Below are positions 22,505-34,199 of a stretch of DNA of 64,000 nt, one piece after another. The position numbers and the translations under genes were made by a program. The notes under the pieces are model-generated. The model did no database searches. It was not told the origin of the DNA and saw only the letters and a list, made by a program, of their open reading frames with translations. Source of the stretch: Brachypodium distachyon (Eukaryota; Streptophyta; Magnoliopsida; Poales; Poaceae); NCBI RefSeq assembly GCF_000005505.3, contig NC_016131.3, positions 23,395,501 through 23,459,500 on the forward strand, written 5' to 3'. Numbering within the stretch: position 1 is the first letter of the stretch; each line of letters begins with the position of its first letter.

Positions 22505-24880
22505 TAGAGATGTTGTGAGAATTTACTTTGAGCAGAAAGCTAAACTTAAACAGGTTTTCAAGGAATCATGTCAGAGAGTTTCTCTTACAACAGATTGTTG
22601 GACTAGCTAGCAGCAAGATAGCTACATGACTGTAACTGCACACTTTATTGATAAGGAGTGAAATTTTCACAAGAAAATCATTAGCTTTTTCAAGGTGAAA
22701 GGACATAAGGGGGATGATATTGGTAAACACTTGCATAGAGTCTTGCTGGATTGGGGAATAGATAAAGTTATGATCATAACAGTTGACAATGCTAGCTCTA
22801 ATGATGGGGGTATTGCTTACATGAAAAAGCAACTGAATAGCTCCAAAACTAGTATAAGTGAAGGCAAATTTATTCATATGAGGTGTGTTGCTCATATTGT
22901 CAATTTGATAGTTTCTGATGAGCTAAAGGAAGTAGATAATTCGGTTAGGCGTGTGCGTGCTGCTGTTCGATATGTCAAGAATGGTACATCTAGATTGGTT
23001 AAATTCAAGGAGTGTGCTGAGTTAGAGGAGGTAGATAGCAAAGCATTCTTGACCCTTGATGTCCCAACTAGGTGGAACTCCGTTCATCGTATGTTAAAGG
23101 CTGCTATCAGTTATGAGAAGGTTTTCGCAAGGTATGCAGAGGAGGAACTAAACTTTTCTATTGATTTGCTTAGCGAGAAAAGTCCTGGAGTACCAGGCAC
23201 TGGAGTCCCAGAGGAGTTTGATTGGGAAAATACAAAAAAGCTAACAGATTTCCTAGGTCATTTTGCTGATCTTACTGTTTGCATATCGACCTCACAACAG
23301 GTCGCAGTTCACAATTTTTTCCATGCGATTGGAGAGGTGAATTTGCTGATTAAAAATTGGATGCAAAGTGATGATCAGTTGCAGGTTGCAATGGGCACAA
23401 GGATGAAGGAAAAATATGACAAATATTGGGGCACTTGGAGGGCCAAGGAGAACATGAACTTGCTGATATTTGTGGCTGTTGCTCTTGACCCAAGTTACAA
23501 GTTATCTGACTACACTCAGCTTGCAATTGAAGAAATGTTTGGTGAAGAAACAGGACGGAGAGTGTGGTCTGCTGTCAACACTTGTGTTCGGGACTTGTTT
23601 GAAGAGTACATGGTTTTGTATGCTCCCAGAACACCAAATCCTCAATCAACTGATGAACGTCTAAGTAAAGAATCAGGTGGAGGTGGCCATGCAAGCTTGA
23701 TGAAGTCTCTCATTGCTAAAAAGTTGAAACTAAATAGCGGGGCGGCGAGTAGCAACAGTAAATCTGAACTTGATAAGTACCTAGCAAAAGATTGTGAAGA
23801 TGACGGCAAGAAGCTGGACATCCTAAATTGGTGAAGGCCAACTCCAGTAGGTTTCCAATCTTGTCGTGCTTGGCTAGAGATGTCCTAGCAATTCAAATAA
23901 CCTCGGTGGCCTCCGAGTCTGCGTTCAGTACTGGTGGGCATGTGCTAGACGATTTCAAAACTTCTCTAACCCCCTTCATGGTTGAGGCACTAGTGTGCAC
24001 TCAAGATTGGCTAAGGAGAACAATTCCCATCAACATTGAAGAGAACACCGAAGAATTGGCAAAGCTAAAAGAAGGTAAAAATATAGATTTTGTAACTGTT
24101 TGTTGTTTCATTAAATAAATTGTTTGTCTCATGTTGTCTTCATTGTATTTCAGAACTTATTAAGGAATTTCGTGACAAAGCAAAAATTGATGGTAAAGCT
24201 TCTGAGTCTAGCAAGGCTAGGCTGCCTAGCAAGCCTGCCACCAAATCCACGACCAGCAAGCCTACTTCTTAAACTATATGGTGAGAATTGCATGGTTATA
24301 AATTTAGTTCTACGCTTTAGTCTAGACAAGTTATTTCCTGTAGGCTATAGCATTTTGGCGATTTGATGCTGGCTTTTGAGTCTTCGATTTTCTGGAGTCT
24401 AGACAACTTGGAACCTTGGAGTTGGACTGGTGCACTGCAGACCTACCGCCTACAGTCGGGGCATGCTGCCATCTTCAAAATTTATGTGTTCATTGCATGT
24501 TAGATGTTACTTGCTGGCTAATGCCATTTATGTGTGTCTGTGTCACGGAAGACTTAAACCTATGTGATTTTGCTAAATCTGTTTTCAGTACTATTTTTAC
24601 TCAACCAATTATGTTCGGTTAGTTCGGTTCAGAATCGAGAACCGAACCGAACTTTCGGTTAACCGAAATTTCTGTTCTCAAAAATTAAAAGGTGATTTCG
24701 GTTCTCAATTTTGAAGAACCGAATTTCATGAAAACCCGAAGAACCGAACCGAACTTTCGGGTATACCCGAACGCCCACCCTGACCCATGGTTATCTACCT
24801 ATGATCAGTATTCAGTGGGCAGACCACAGGGTGTGCGTTTGGTTTTATACTTCAGTTAATACGGTTTCGTATAAAAATCG

Positions 24881-24964
24881 TGTTCGGTTTCGGTTATAAC
24901 CATTTAATTTATGTTCGGTTTCGGTTATAACCATTTAATTTATGTTCGGTTTCGATTATAACCA
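24881..24964. repeat. 31-bp tandem repeat, about 2.7 copies
   Basis: Units start TGTTCGGTTTCGGTTATAAC at 24881, 24912 and 24943. The third is partial, with one change. The motif resembles the TTCGG subterminal motif of the adjacent hAT element, although it lies outside that element's duplication. Confidence 0.8.
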
Positions 24965-25224
24965 AATTACTAAAATTGACGCGATTCCAATTTTCCGTCG
25001 GTGACCGCCCGAAGCTGACCCTCTTTGCTTCTTCCAATCAAGTCCAATAAGCCAAACTTGGACAGAATCAGCCACTCCGTAACCAAGAAAACAGGAAAGA
25101 TGGGAGCGGGAACCTAGTCTTATAATCAGTTGGCCAACTACCAAGCGCATATATTTTGGGATTTCCTTTATTCTCTCTTCCTTAATTGCTTCCAGATCTT
25201 ACTTGCTTTTGGTCTTCCTTGCTA

Positions 25225-25389
25225 GTGGGCAGATCCAGCCCTCACTCTATGAGGGTCAATGCCCCTGCCTAATTTTGATATACCGATACAAATATTAGAT
25301 TTTCATCATTGATGACCCTTCTAATTTAAGTTATAGCCTTTTAAGAATGTTTAAGTTCCCCCTCTCAACTTCCCTCCTGGCTCCACCCG
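25225..25389. mobile_element. Possible hAT-type MITE relic
   Basis: The left stretch GTGGGCAGATCCAG and right stretch CTGGCTCCACCCG are imperfect inverse matches, similar to the ends of the element at 26801. Flanking duplications are not clean. Confidence 0.35.
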
Positions 25390-25566
25390 TTGCACTGGAA
25401 TCTTTTGATACATCATGCAGTCAGCTCCATCGTTACAGAGTATCTTGAACTTTTCACATAGGAGTAGTACTCACTTGTGATGAACAACCAACACCGATCA
25501 ACGAACAATTTCATTCATGTTGGTAATGCAAGTTGCTGTGGGTTGTGGCCTGCTTCTCTCTTACAG

Positions 25567-25874
25567 CTCGTTTGGCATCCAACATTTGGTAGAAATGAAA
25601 TGAAATGAAATCCAATTTGTGATAGGATTTTATTCGGTTGAATTTGAATTCTAGATTTAAAAGTCATGTTTGTTTACCACGTGAATTTGCAGAGTGAGAG
25701 ACAATTCCAGAGAAATGACGGATTTTAAAAAGGAATTAAGGTTAATTATATTGTGATTTCATGAAATTTGAGCTTAAATTCTTGTGGCCAATGTCGTGCC
25801 AACCAAACAAGTTGGTTTCTGGAATTCAAAATGAATTCCTGAATTTTAGGCCCAAATGATGGATGCCAAACAAG
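25567..25874. mobile_element. MITE with 23-bp inverted repeats
   Basis: The ends CTCGTTTGGCATCCAACATT and, inverted, CTTGTTTGGCATCCATCATT match over 23 bp with two differences. The interior is AT-rich and noncoding. No convincing duplication was identified, so the superfamily is unresolved. Confidence 0.65.
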
Positions 25875-25883
25875 TTGCCAAAG

Positions 25884-26580
25884 TTTTTTTTGACGAAAAT
25901 GGCAGCGCCGATTCAATTAATTAAGGGTTGGAAAGTGCAGAAAAAAAAAACAAGACGAGTACAGGAGGAGAACATCAAGAAGAGAGTAGAATATAGAGGC
26001 TAGAGCGACTAGAAGAAATTAGAAGAAAGCATAAAGGAACCGAGTGAAACCAACGGATTTGATCCATTATAGTCTTATGACACCCTTGAGACCGGCATCT
26101 TGGCAAAGCCTCACTTCATCATAGATTGCATCGGCGATTTTGTTGGGATCATCGCGGTAGCATTGAAGACATGGTTATTTCTTTCAATCCAGATGAACCA
26201 CCAAGAGATCATGATCAGCCTGTTTAGGTTCTCCTTGTCGGCATTAGATATGAGTGAGTCAGTCAAGGAGCTCCACCACTGAAGCAACGAACAGGCCGGC
26301 AAAGCATTGGCAATCAGAGGAGCAGGCGAGAGGTGATGTTGTAAGAGGCTCCACACCTGCTTTGCGAAGGTGCAAGTCGAGAAAATATGGATGGCCGTCT
26401 CTGGGTGGCAGAAAGAAAGCTGACATGTTGGATTATGTTGGATATTACGGACTGCCAAGCGATCCGCGGTGAGACATCTGCCAAGACAAGTGAACCAAGA
26501 CGTGATCTTAATCTTGGGAGGGATCTTGGTTCTCCAAATCAGCTTGAGCTGTTAAAGTTGTTCTGATATCAAGATAACTA
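25884..26580 (-). mobile_element. LINE fragment of a second family
   Basis: The poly-T at 25884-25891 is the minus-strand poly-A tail. The open frame 26111-26458 and its upstream extension encode a zf-RVT region (WRTKIPPKIKITSW, CLTADRLAVRNI, then H-x-F-x-x-C). Its tail differs from the 839-1867 family, so it is a separate LINE lineage. It is 5'-truncated near 26580 and has no start of its own. Confidence 0.75.
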
Positions 26581-26800
26581 TATATAGGCGCCTCAGAAGA
26601 GCATAAAGGCAGAGGTGGTGGTGCTTTCATCAACCTTGGCATTTGGATACATAGTATTAGCTTATTCATATAGTATTAGCCAGTAATTATGTGTCTTTTT
26701 CTTCAAGTAGAGTGTTTGTTTTTATTTGAAATATTCTGAGGCCTGAGGGGTTGTTGTCTATATATTCATTTGGCTGCGAGAACGTGAGTTGGGTCGACTC

Positions 26801-26977
26801 AAGTGGCGGAGCCGAGATGTGATGAAGACCAAGGCCAAATATTCATAATAGCCTGAAAAATAACAAATTACATATGAAAGCCCCAGGCCAAAATCAAAAT
26901 CCTTCCAAATATACCAAGGAAAAACTTCTCACACCCCAGGCCACAGCCCTGGCTGCCTGGGCCTGTCTCCACCCCTG
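26801..26977. mobile_element. hAT-type MITE
   Basis: A 177-bp sequence between perfect GTCGACTC duplications at 26793-26800 and 26978-26985. The ends (AAGTGGCGGAGCC and, inverted, CAGGGGTGGAGAC) resemble common grass hAT MITEs with GGGGCGGAGCC ends. Confidence 0.7.
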
Positions 26978-26985
26978 GTCGACTC

Positions 26986-27620
26986 TAAAGTACAGGAAAA
27001 GTGAGATTAGAAGCAGCAGCCGCTGCTTTCGTTGTTGCAAGGCCACGTAAAGATTTTTACGAGGTACTGTATTGCATTGATATTTTACAATGGAATGTCA
27101 TTATTCAAACTGTGTTCTGTGGTCCACGGAATTCCACTATGAATATTGAATAAGAATAATTAAATGTGCTTTGATGTAGCAACTCTTTCTTGTCTCCTTT
27201 CCAAATTACGAGTGGATGAACAATTATCCACTTTTACATTCTTGACTTGTGATGTTTTCTGAAACTGATGAAACGCAATATGTGTAAGTGGCGTCAGGAT
27301 GACCATAAATTACCCGCAAAAAAAAGGATGACGATAAATAACTGACGGGGCAGAAATTCAGTACATATGAAATCACCACCTCGATAAAACTGATCTTATA
27401 GCTCTGTTCTCTGGAGTAGAAAGAATCAGCACAGTTAAAAGTACTTCATGTTGGTGTTACATAAGTTGTGGTCCTAAGGTACACACACAAATACAACTCT
27501 AAATTTAACCTTATCATTTGTCTTTTCTCTAACCACATGTATCTTCACCACAAATTATTCACCGTGCAGTAAACAATAATGATATTATAATAATGAAATA
27601 ATAACACGTGGCAATGGAAT
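26986..27620. other. 3' flank of the bHLH gene
   Basis: AT-rich and noncoding. It includes the probable 3'UTR of the minus-strand bHLH gene ending at 27621. No other feature seen. Confidence 0.4.
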
Positions 27621-30600
27621 TCATCGGTATAAGCAGCTCCTGTAGGGCGGGGTCCAGTAATCCGGGCCGTTGCTATCCCTGTACACCTGTGGCGTGCAGG
27701 AGACCGGCACCAGGCACAGCCCTCTACTCCTCAGGTCAGCCTCTGCCTCCGCCTTCTCCTTCCTATCCAACCCTCCCCATGGGTTGTAATCCTGACAAGG
27801 ATAACAACAACAACATATACCCATGTGCTTGTTATATGCAAGTCGATCGGATGAATAAGCTTGTAATTTTAGCATGGTAATTGGATCCGAAGAAGTTCCA
27901 TTATATGTAGTTTAATTTTGTGGTTTACCTTGCTACTACTTGACTTCATGTAAGGATCACTCAGCAGCTGCATATGGAACAGGCAAGAAACAGTGAGTCA
28001 AATTAAACAAAAAAAGTGTGGGTTTCCCAGATAGATTGGGAGAAAGTTTTCCATGTCGCATATCATGAACTGATAGAGCCAAACTACAAAAGGAGGCTGC
28101 TACGGGGCCATGACCATGCATTCCATTACACAAAAGCAGCAGCACTAGTGACTCTCATGTTGTGCAAAATACGAACAAAAGGAAGCCTACTCTGGGACCC
28201 TCCAACAGGCAACACGTGTCGCACGGTAGTTGGATAAATTGCTGTATCATTCCCTTCTAACTAATTGATATCTTAAGGATTGGCTTTTGCCCCGAAATAA
28301 ATATTAGCACCTTTTGCAAAACATCCTTTTTGACAGATCAATAATTGCATTGGTTATGTTGCAAAAAAGTCAGAAAAAGATTGTAAAAAGCTCTCCATTA
28401 TGAAAATGTGCTATAAGGACAGAAAGGTTTCCACATTCCTTTTCTCATGTTGATTGAATAATAATCCCTCAACAACATATGCATTATATGAAGGGAGACA
28501 TACTCTAATGCTTATCCAAATTATTCCCCAGATTAGCTAATTAAAACAGCTTATATACTCTTTTTTTAGGATTAGGATTTCTAGCTTACAAGGTTTTAAA
28601 AGAAGATCGATGCGTCTTAAAAATTGATAGTGTTTAAGAGGGAAAACAAATGTTAAGCAAGTTACCTGCACTTGTTCATGCAACCACTTAATGTAATTTA
28701 TGGCCTCATATAGAACTGATGCCGTATCAGTCTGTATCATGCATAAGAGGAACAATGGCAGCATGCCTTTTGTCATTGGGCTGTAATTAAGTATAAATGA
28801 AAAAGAAAAGCAATGAAACAATCAAATACACTTATATATGTTTGGATGTACCTTCCCAAACGGTGAAACGATCTGCTGCAGCGCGTTTATCTTGTCTCCT
28901 AGTTTTACTTTCGGCACCTGCGCCTGTTAAAAACAATGTTACCCTCATGCATGCGTGAAGGCAGTAGAAGGGTACTTATTTTTTCTTTCTTTCTAATGAA
29001 ACAGATGGTTGGAAAGAATCAAACCAAAAGGATTACAAATGTGGAACAATCGGAAACAAAACACGCTATTTGGATGGTAGGGTTTAGAGAAGCTGCGAAA
29101 TGCTACCTCCAAAGTCCTACCTTTGTTCTAAGTCAAACTTTTTCAAGTTTGACTAAGTTTGTTAAAAAAAACATCTACAACTCCAAATAAGTTTCACTAA
29201 ATCCATGATTATTATCATGTTATATTATATTTTCATAGTATACTTGTTCGATATTATAGATCTCAGTAGATTTTTCTATAAACTTATCAAAAAATTGGAC
29301 TTAGCACAAAGTTAGTACTTCTTATATTGAGGAATGGAGAAAGTATTACATAATTAAGGCACATCAATTATCCAATAGCACAAGTAAATTCAATATAACT
29401 GATTGTTGATTAAAATTTTTTGGGAGGAACCTAGAATTAGTTTCGATTGGGCCGAGGAAATTGGTATCTTAACTTGATTACAGGAAGTTATATATACTCC
29501 CTCTTTCCGTTGTGTTGCAGCATGCATATACTGATATACATATGGGTGATATGGCGGCATGCATGAGGTGAATAGTTCATGAGCTCATATTTTCAAAAGT
29601 CATAATATAAGAGCTAATTACCGAATGTAGAAGTTGATGTAATTGACAGCTTAAACTAGTTTTTTTGTAAATTAATGCTTCATTTCTCCAAGGATTTAAT
29701 TCGCACATGCATGTGAAGGAAACAGAGAATCACCTGGGATTTCAAATGCTCGTACTCTCTAGAGTTTTAGACTAACCAAACTAGTATCCATGCATGCATG
29801 CATATTTGTTTTCTTTGAGTTTGAAAAATTAGTTACTTCATTAGAAGAAATCAAACATGCATTTGAGCATGCGCTGATCTATTTAGGAGAGAATTGCATG
29901 CGGATTAATTCAAGTGCTTGCATGCAAACTGTGCAACACCGGCCATATATATACACATACCGCTTTGAGGGACGAGGTGGGCGAGGAGGCTTCCTGCTGC
30001 TGCTGCTTGGACTTCTTCACGCTCCCCTCTGACCCCTGCTGCTGCTCCTCCGATCTCTTCTTCTTCCCCTCGCCTGACGACGCACTGCTCCCCTTGCCGC
30101 CCCCGCCGCCACTGCTCGTCTTGGCCTATACGCACACAAATTATATAACAGCTGCTATATACCGTGAATGAATTAATGCACATGCATGCAAGCATTAGGG
30201 ATCGATCCATGGATGATCGTCTCTGGCCATGAGTATTCTTGAATGCTTTTCTTACACGTACCGGCGACGACATCTTCTTGTACTCCCCCGACGAACTAGT
30301 CTTCCCCGGCGACGCAGCAGCCGGGGCCGGTTTCCCCATGGCCCCGCCGAACGATATCAAGTCCGACAGGCTCGTCGTCCTGTCACCATTGCTCCCAGGC
30401 CCAGCCCACTGCACGTCCACCATGGAATCGCCGGAGCCGCCGTACATCCTGCTGCTGAGCCCTAGCATGGGGCTGTACGACCCTATCCCACCGACGGGCC
30501 TCACGAAGTCCTGGCCGCTGCTCCCTGGCCCACCAGCCGCTTCCTGCTGTTGCAGCATCCCGGGCCCGGCGCCATGGCCGTGGCCCATCTCGTGCTTGAC

Positions 30601-32961
30601 GTTGCCGCCGGAGTCGAGGAAGAGGGCCTTGGCGCCGCCGCCGCCGCCGTGGCACGGGCTGGGCGGCGCGATGGACCAGTTGCTCACCAGGTCCGACAGG
30701 TTCGCCGTCGTCAGCCCACGCTCCTGCTGCTGCTGCTGCTGCTGGTGAGCGAGCGCGTTAATGTAGTCCATCTGGTGGTGCTTCTCCATGTTGGTGGCCG
30801 CTGCCGTGAACTGGTGGTCCGGAGGCGGCGCCCATGATGCGCCGTACTCCATCTTCTTGAGGTAGTCGCAGGCCGGCGGCTCCGCGAAGAGCTCCGGGGC
30901 GAGCGTCCGCGAGTTAAGCAGCTCCAGGAAGTTCTCGCTGTCGTCGTCGCCGTGAGCGTCGTGCACCGCCTGCATGCTCCTCGCCACCTCAGCGCCCCCG
31001 GCGCCCCTGAGTTAATTAAGCTCCAATTAGTTAACAGGGGGTGATTTAATTAATTAAGAGGCCAACAACACAAGACTTGTACATGTACAGAGCAAATCAT
31101 GCATTCATGGAATCATGCTAATTTATTTAGTTTATGGATGCAGTGCAGCTCCCCTGCTTATATATTTGTCGTCTATCATTAGGCAATCGATTAAAGCGTG
31201 CAGTGGAAAGCCTCTTTGAGATGAAGAGAATGTAAAGAGGGATCATCTTTGAGAATTGGACACACTAAAGTATACTACTAGCATGCAAAGGGACATGGAT
31301 GCTTGATATGGTTCCACTTTTTGGCGATCCGTACCAAACAAGAAAATCTTAGTAATTACTTGCATCTTGATCCACTTAGTAAAGTGCTAATGGTGGCCTA
31401 TCTAGCTTGGCATTGTTATCTACCTAGGTCCAACGAAAGCCTAGCAAACTATGCAAGCACGCATATATTACACCATGGAATTTATTCTGTAAAGAACAAA
31501 CAAAATTTTGTTTCAAGCAAGCAATCTTAATTACTTATATGCTGATTCGAATTCCAGTAGCCTCACTTGCAAGTCTACTTAAAATTAATTAAATCTGCAA
31601 GAACCTAGCTAGCTATATAGCTTAGCCGGTGGCTACCAGCGAAGAAAGCGACAGAAGAACCTTGTGTCCGAAGAATCACAGTAGATGCCTATACACATGT
31701 AACCCGGCCCAGCTGCCATTGCAGATTGCAGCAGTAACAAAGATGATCGTACGTGCTGGGGATGGCAGAATTTCAGGCCGATGTTGGCGATAGAATGACA
31801 TTAATTTGTTGCTAACTTTTATGCACATTTTACCACCAATGCTAGCTTTGATATCGATCGGCAGTCTGAATAAAACTGGTGTGCACATCGCATAATGCAG
31901 ATTCCGGCAATGATCTCCAATATCTACAAAAAATTGTCGCCAGGCACCCATGTCCTACACCGAAAGTCGCATCTAGATTTGCATTGTCAGAACTCTCTTT
32001 GATATATCACACACTGTTTGAAAAGCTATGTCCTCTTCTTTACTCTCTCTCCTTTGCTTTTGTTCCTCCCTTGTGTGCTACTTTCCCCTGCGTGCTGCCA
32101 CTGAGTCTCTAGCTAGAGTACTCTAGACTACTAGAACCTAGCATATTCATATATGCAATATATTCATATTCATACAAAGAAGATATATATGCTTTTGCAC
32201 ATATATTCTTGTTCCATTTTTTAATTCTTCAATTCCTTGCTGTGTACATGCATGTAGGTCTAGCTAGGTAGCGTAGCGATGAGAATTAAGCAGCAGGATT
32301 AGATGCATGAATCGAAATCTATACTTGTCACGCGCGCGCTAGCTACGTAAGGTATAGAGGTAGACAATATATATTCGTGGCGAGATTATTAGAATCTAGG
32401 CAAAGCGAGGCCGCTTTCTTTATCTTTGGGACAAGGGGTAGTGGACGCATGCCGTCTTTTCACTTCCCCGACCTCTCGAATATGCAAATATGCATGTACT
32501 ATTGCTAGTCTAGCTAGCTCGTATGATGTATGATCATGAGTGTTGTTGTTGCATGTATGGTGGTAGTATGCTCACATGAGGACTTGGTTCCAGAGGTGGC
32601 TCTCGGCTGCCGCGGCGGCGGCGGCGGAGGATTCGTCGATGCTGATCCCGGAGTGGTGGCTGGTGAAGGAGGTCTGCATGGTGGCGTTGGAGGCCGACAT
32701 GTCGTCGTCGGCGCCAGAGGACGACGTCCTTTGCTGGTGTTGTTGCTGGTGGTGGGCGAGCGGCAGCGGTGGCCAGCGTGGCCCGGCGGCGGCGGCAGAG
32801 GGCGGAGGCCAGGCCGGGGTGGCGGAGGAGTAATTAGGGTGCATGTCGCCGCGCCACCAGGAGGCGCCCGCCGACGCCGAGGAAGAAGACGAGGGCGGGT
32901 GCGGCGGCGGCGGCGAGCTCGCGACGGAGGCCTCGGAGCCCTCCTGGGCCATGCACCGCAT
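27621..32961 (-). CDS. Atypical bHLH transcription factor (bHLH112/bHLH68/bHLH123-like)
   Basis: Seven exons on the minus strand join in frame: 32952 (or 32961)-32576, 31006-30262, 30125-29961, 28923-28852, 28731-28666, 27967-27929 and 27791-27621, giving 544 aa (547 from the upstream Met). Exon 1 ends with the family's SHLWNQVL motif. Exon 2 has [10 protein letters not shown] and CDYLKKME. Exons 4 and 5 encode the two helices: [20 protein letters not shown] and then [20 protein letters not shown]. Exon 7 ends [20 protein letters not shown]...YRSCLYR. The block before helix 1 lacks the H-E-R triad used for E-box contact, as is usual in this clade, so dimerisation or unusual DNA recognition is likely. 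Exons 1-3 contain poly-Q, poly-A, poly-S and Gly-rich runs. Introns 1 (1.57 kb) and 3 (1.04 kb) are long. Expected to act in the nucleus; targets unknown. Confidence 0.9.
29106..29346. mobile_element. Decayed Stowaway-like MITE in bHLH intron 3
   Basis: The left part has CTCCAAAGTCCTACCTTTGT and a TTTGACTAAGTTTG stretch. The right part ends TTGAGGAATGGAGAAAGTA. These are degenerate versions of a common Stowaway layout with an AT-rich centre. Boundaries are approximate. Confidence 0.5.
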
Positions 32962-33116
32962 GCAAGGCTAGCTAGGGCTAGCAATTAAGCAAGCGAGCGA
33001 GCGGAATTCGATCGATCTTAATTTGGCGTGTGGCGGCCGGGGGAAGAGGAATTTGGCTTTGTCTCGGCTCTCTCAGGAGAGGTGATAGGAGTTCGTGGGT
33101 GTCTGCCGGGAGCTAG

Positions 33117-33125
33117 CTTTTTAAA
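33117..33125 (-). promoter_or_regulatory. Possible TATA-like box of the bHLH gene
   Basis: On the minus strand CTTTAAAAAGC lies about 165 bp upstream of the ATG at 32952. It is AT-rich within a GC-richer leader and is the best candidate in reach, though not a consensus TATA box. Confidence 0.35.
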
Positions 33126-33302
33126 GGGGAATGGGATGGGGCTACGTTTGGGTGATGTCACGTGCTCTCGGTCGAATAGTCCCTGTCTTTGGACACCTCC
33201 GTCCTTTTCAGGACCTCGTTAAGCAACGATCGAGCGTCCCCGTTTGTATAGCTAGCTGGTAGCAAGTGGTGCTGCATGGTACGAACTACCAAGGCGGGTT
33301 AA

Positions 33303-33601
33303 GGGTTGTCCATTTGAGGGGTCTTTGGACAAATGAGGATGTGTAAAATATTAAGTTATCTAATGGTAAAACCACATTTATCTCTTCATGAGTTTTTGAC
33401 ATGTGGGCGAAAAAAACAAGTAGACAAGTTTGGATGAGTTTTGCACAAATGAAGAGTCCCCATACTCTTCCCAAATTTGGGAAAAAATGAGAGTGTGGAC
33501 CACTTTTGGACAAATGAGGGTTTCCATTGGGTTGTGTATTTTGTTCTTATGTACAGATTTGGACAAATGGAGAGAATTTTGGGGTTCCCTTGGAGATGCC
33601 C
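33303..33601. mobile_element. Tourist-like MITE (PIF/Harbinger)
   Basis: About 299 bp flanked by TAA at 33300-33302 and 33602-33604. The ends read GGGTTGTCC and, inverted, GGGCATCTCC. An internal GGACAAATG-type motif recurs several times. The TAA target and GGG start fit PIF/Harbinger MITEs. It lies about 350 bp upstream of the bHLH start codon. Confidence 0.6.
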
Positions 33602-33694
33602 TAAGGCTGGAAAACATGGCTCAGGTTCGCCAAGTTATTTGAGCTCGGTTTATTTGTGAATTACGTGCATTGGCCCATGGGTTCGGAAGGTTAT

Positions 33695-34195
33695 GAAAAC
33701 AAAAACATCTGCGGTCCTAGCTAATTCTATTTAAAATATGGCCGTTCTTTCAAATGTATATGTCTAGGTCCTAAACCTTTGATTAGTGGTTCATCGCAGG
33801 TCCTAAGTGCGTTTCTACGCGGTCCACCCGCTTGCGTGGCGGTTTGACTGACGTCACGTCGCATTGGGCCCACATGGCTGTTAACAGGCTGAAACTTAAT
33901 TTAAAAGGACCCTTCCTCCTTCTCCACCTTTCATTCCCCGGTCATGTCTCTCTCCTTCTCGATGGGTATGTGCAAGTTTACGTTTCAAAAGTTTACCCGA
34001 CGGGTGGGTCTAGGCCTACATGGTATAAGTCAAACTACCACGCCAACTAGTTAGGAAGCGCAAACACATTTGGGACCTACAGTGAACTACTAAAAAATGT
34101 TTTAGGACCTAGACGTACATTTCCAAACATTTAGAACAAAATGGGCATCTTCTCAAAAGAATTAGGACCCTAGAGGTGCATTTTACCCTTCTTGA
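33695..34195. mobile_element. Long-inverted-repeat element (MULE-type MITE candidate)
   Basis: The left arm (about 33715-33830) and right arm (about 34065-34190) are imperfect inverse copies, sharing TTTCAAATGT-like, TAGGTCCTAAA and TTAGT.GTTCA blocks in matching order. Arms over 100 bp around a noncoding 230-bp core suggest a Mutator-type MITE. A 9-bp duplication was not confirmed. Confidence 0.55.
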
Positions 34196-34199
34196 AATC

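Larger units (their letters stand above)
18750..24272 (+). pseudogene. hAT transposase (BED zinc finger, RICESLEEPER-like), broken
   Basis: Pieces: 18750-19345 (acidic N-terminus, then a BED zinc finger with CNYC and HRHFNSC), a 3.15-kb LTR interruption, 22510-24074, and a last exon at 24154-24272 after a GT-AG intron (24075-24153). The hAT catalytic positions are visible: D in TDCWTS, D in TVDNASSND, and E in ASESAFSTGG of the dimerisation domain, where the DFKTSL landmark follows. Breaks: in-frame stops near 22607 and 22660, a one-base loss near 23830 that shifts frame before the dimerisation domain, and the LTR itself. Transposases of this family cut and paste the element; this copy cannot produce the full protein. 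Confidence 0.88.
18082..24783 (+). mobile_element. hAT transposon with nested solo LTR
   Basis: Ends are TCAGGGTGGGC and its inverse GCCCACCCTGA. A perfect 8-bp duplication, CCCATGGT, lies at 18074-18081 and 24784-24791. Subterminal zones (about 18095-18190 and 24610-24770) are packed with ACCGAA / TTCGG motifs in both orientations, probable transposase-binding sites. Without the nested LTR the element is about 3.5 kb. It encodes a RICESLEEPER-type transposase that is now broken. It sits immediately upstream of the PPR gene in divergent orientation, so it separates that gene from its former upstream region, which resumes at 24792. Confidence 0.9.

Noticed and set aside
32514..32988. Plus-strand and alternate minus-strand frames over bHLH exon 1
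   Set aside because: Shadows of the GC-rich exon. The chosen frame has the SHLWNQVL family motif and correct splice phase.
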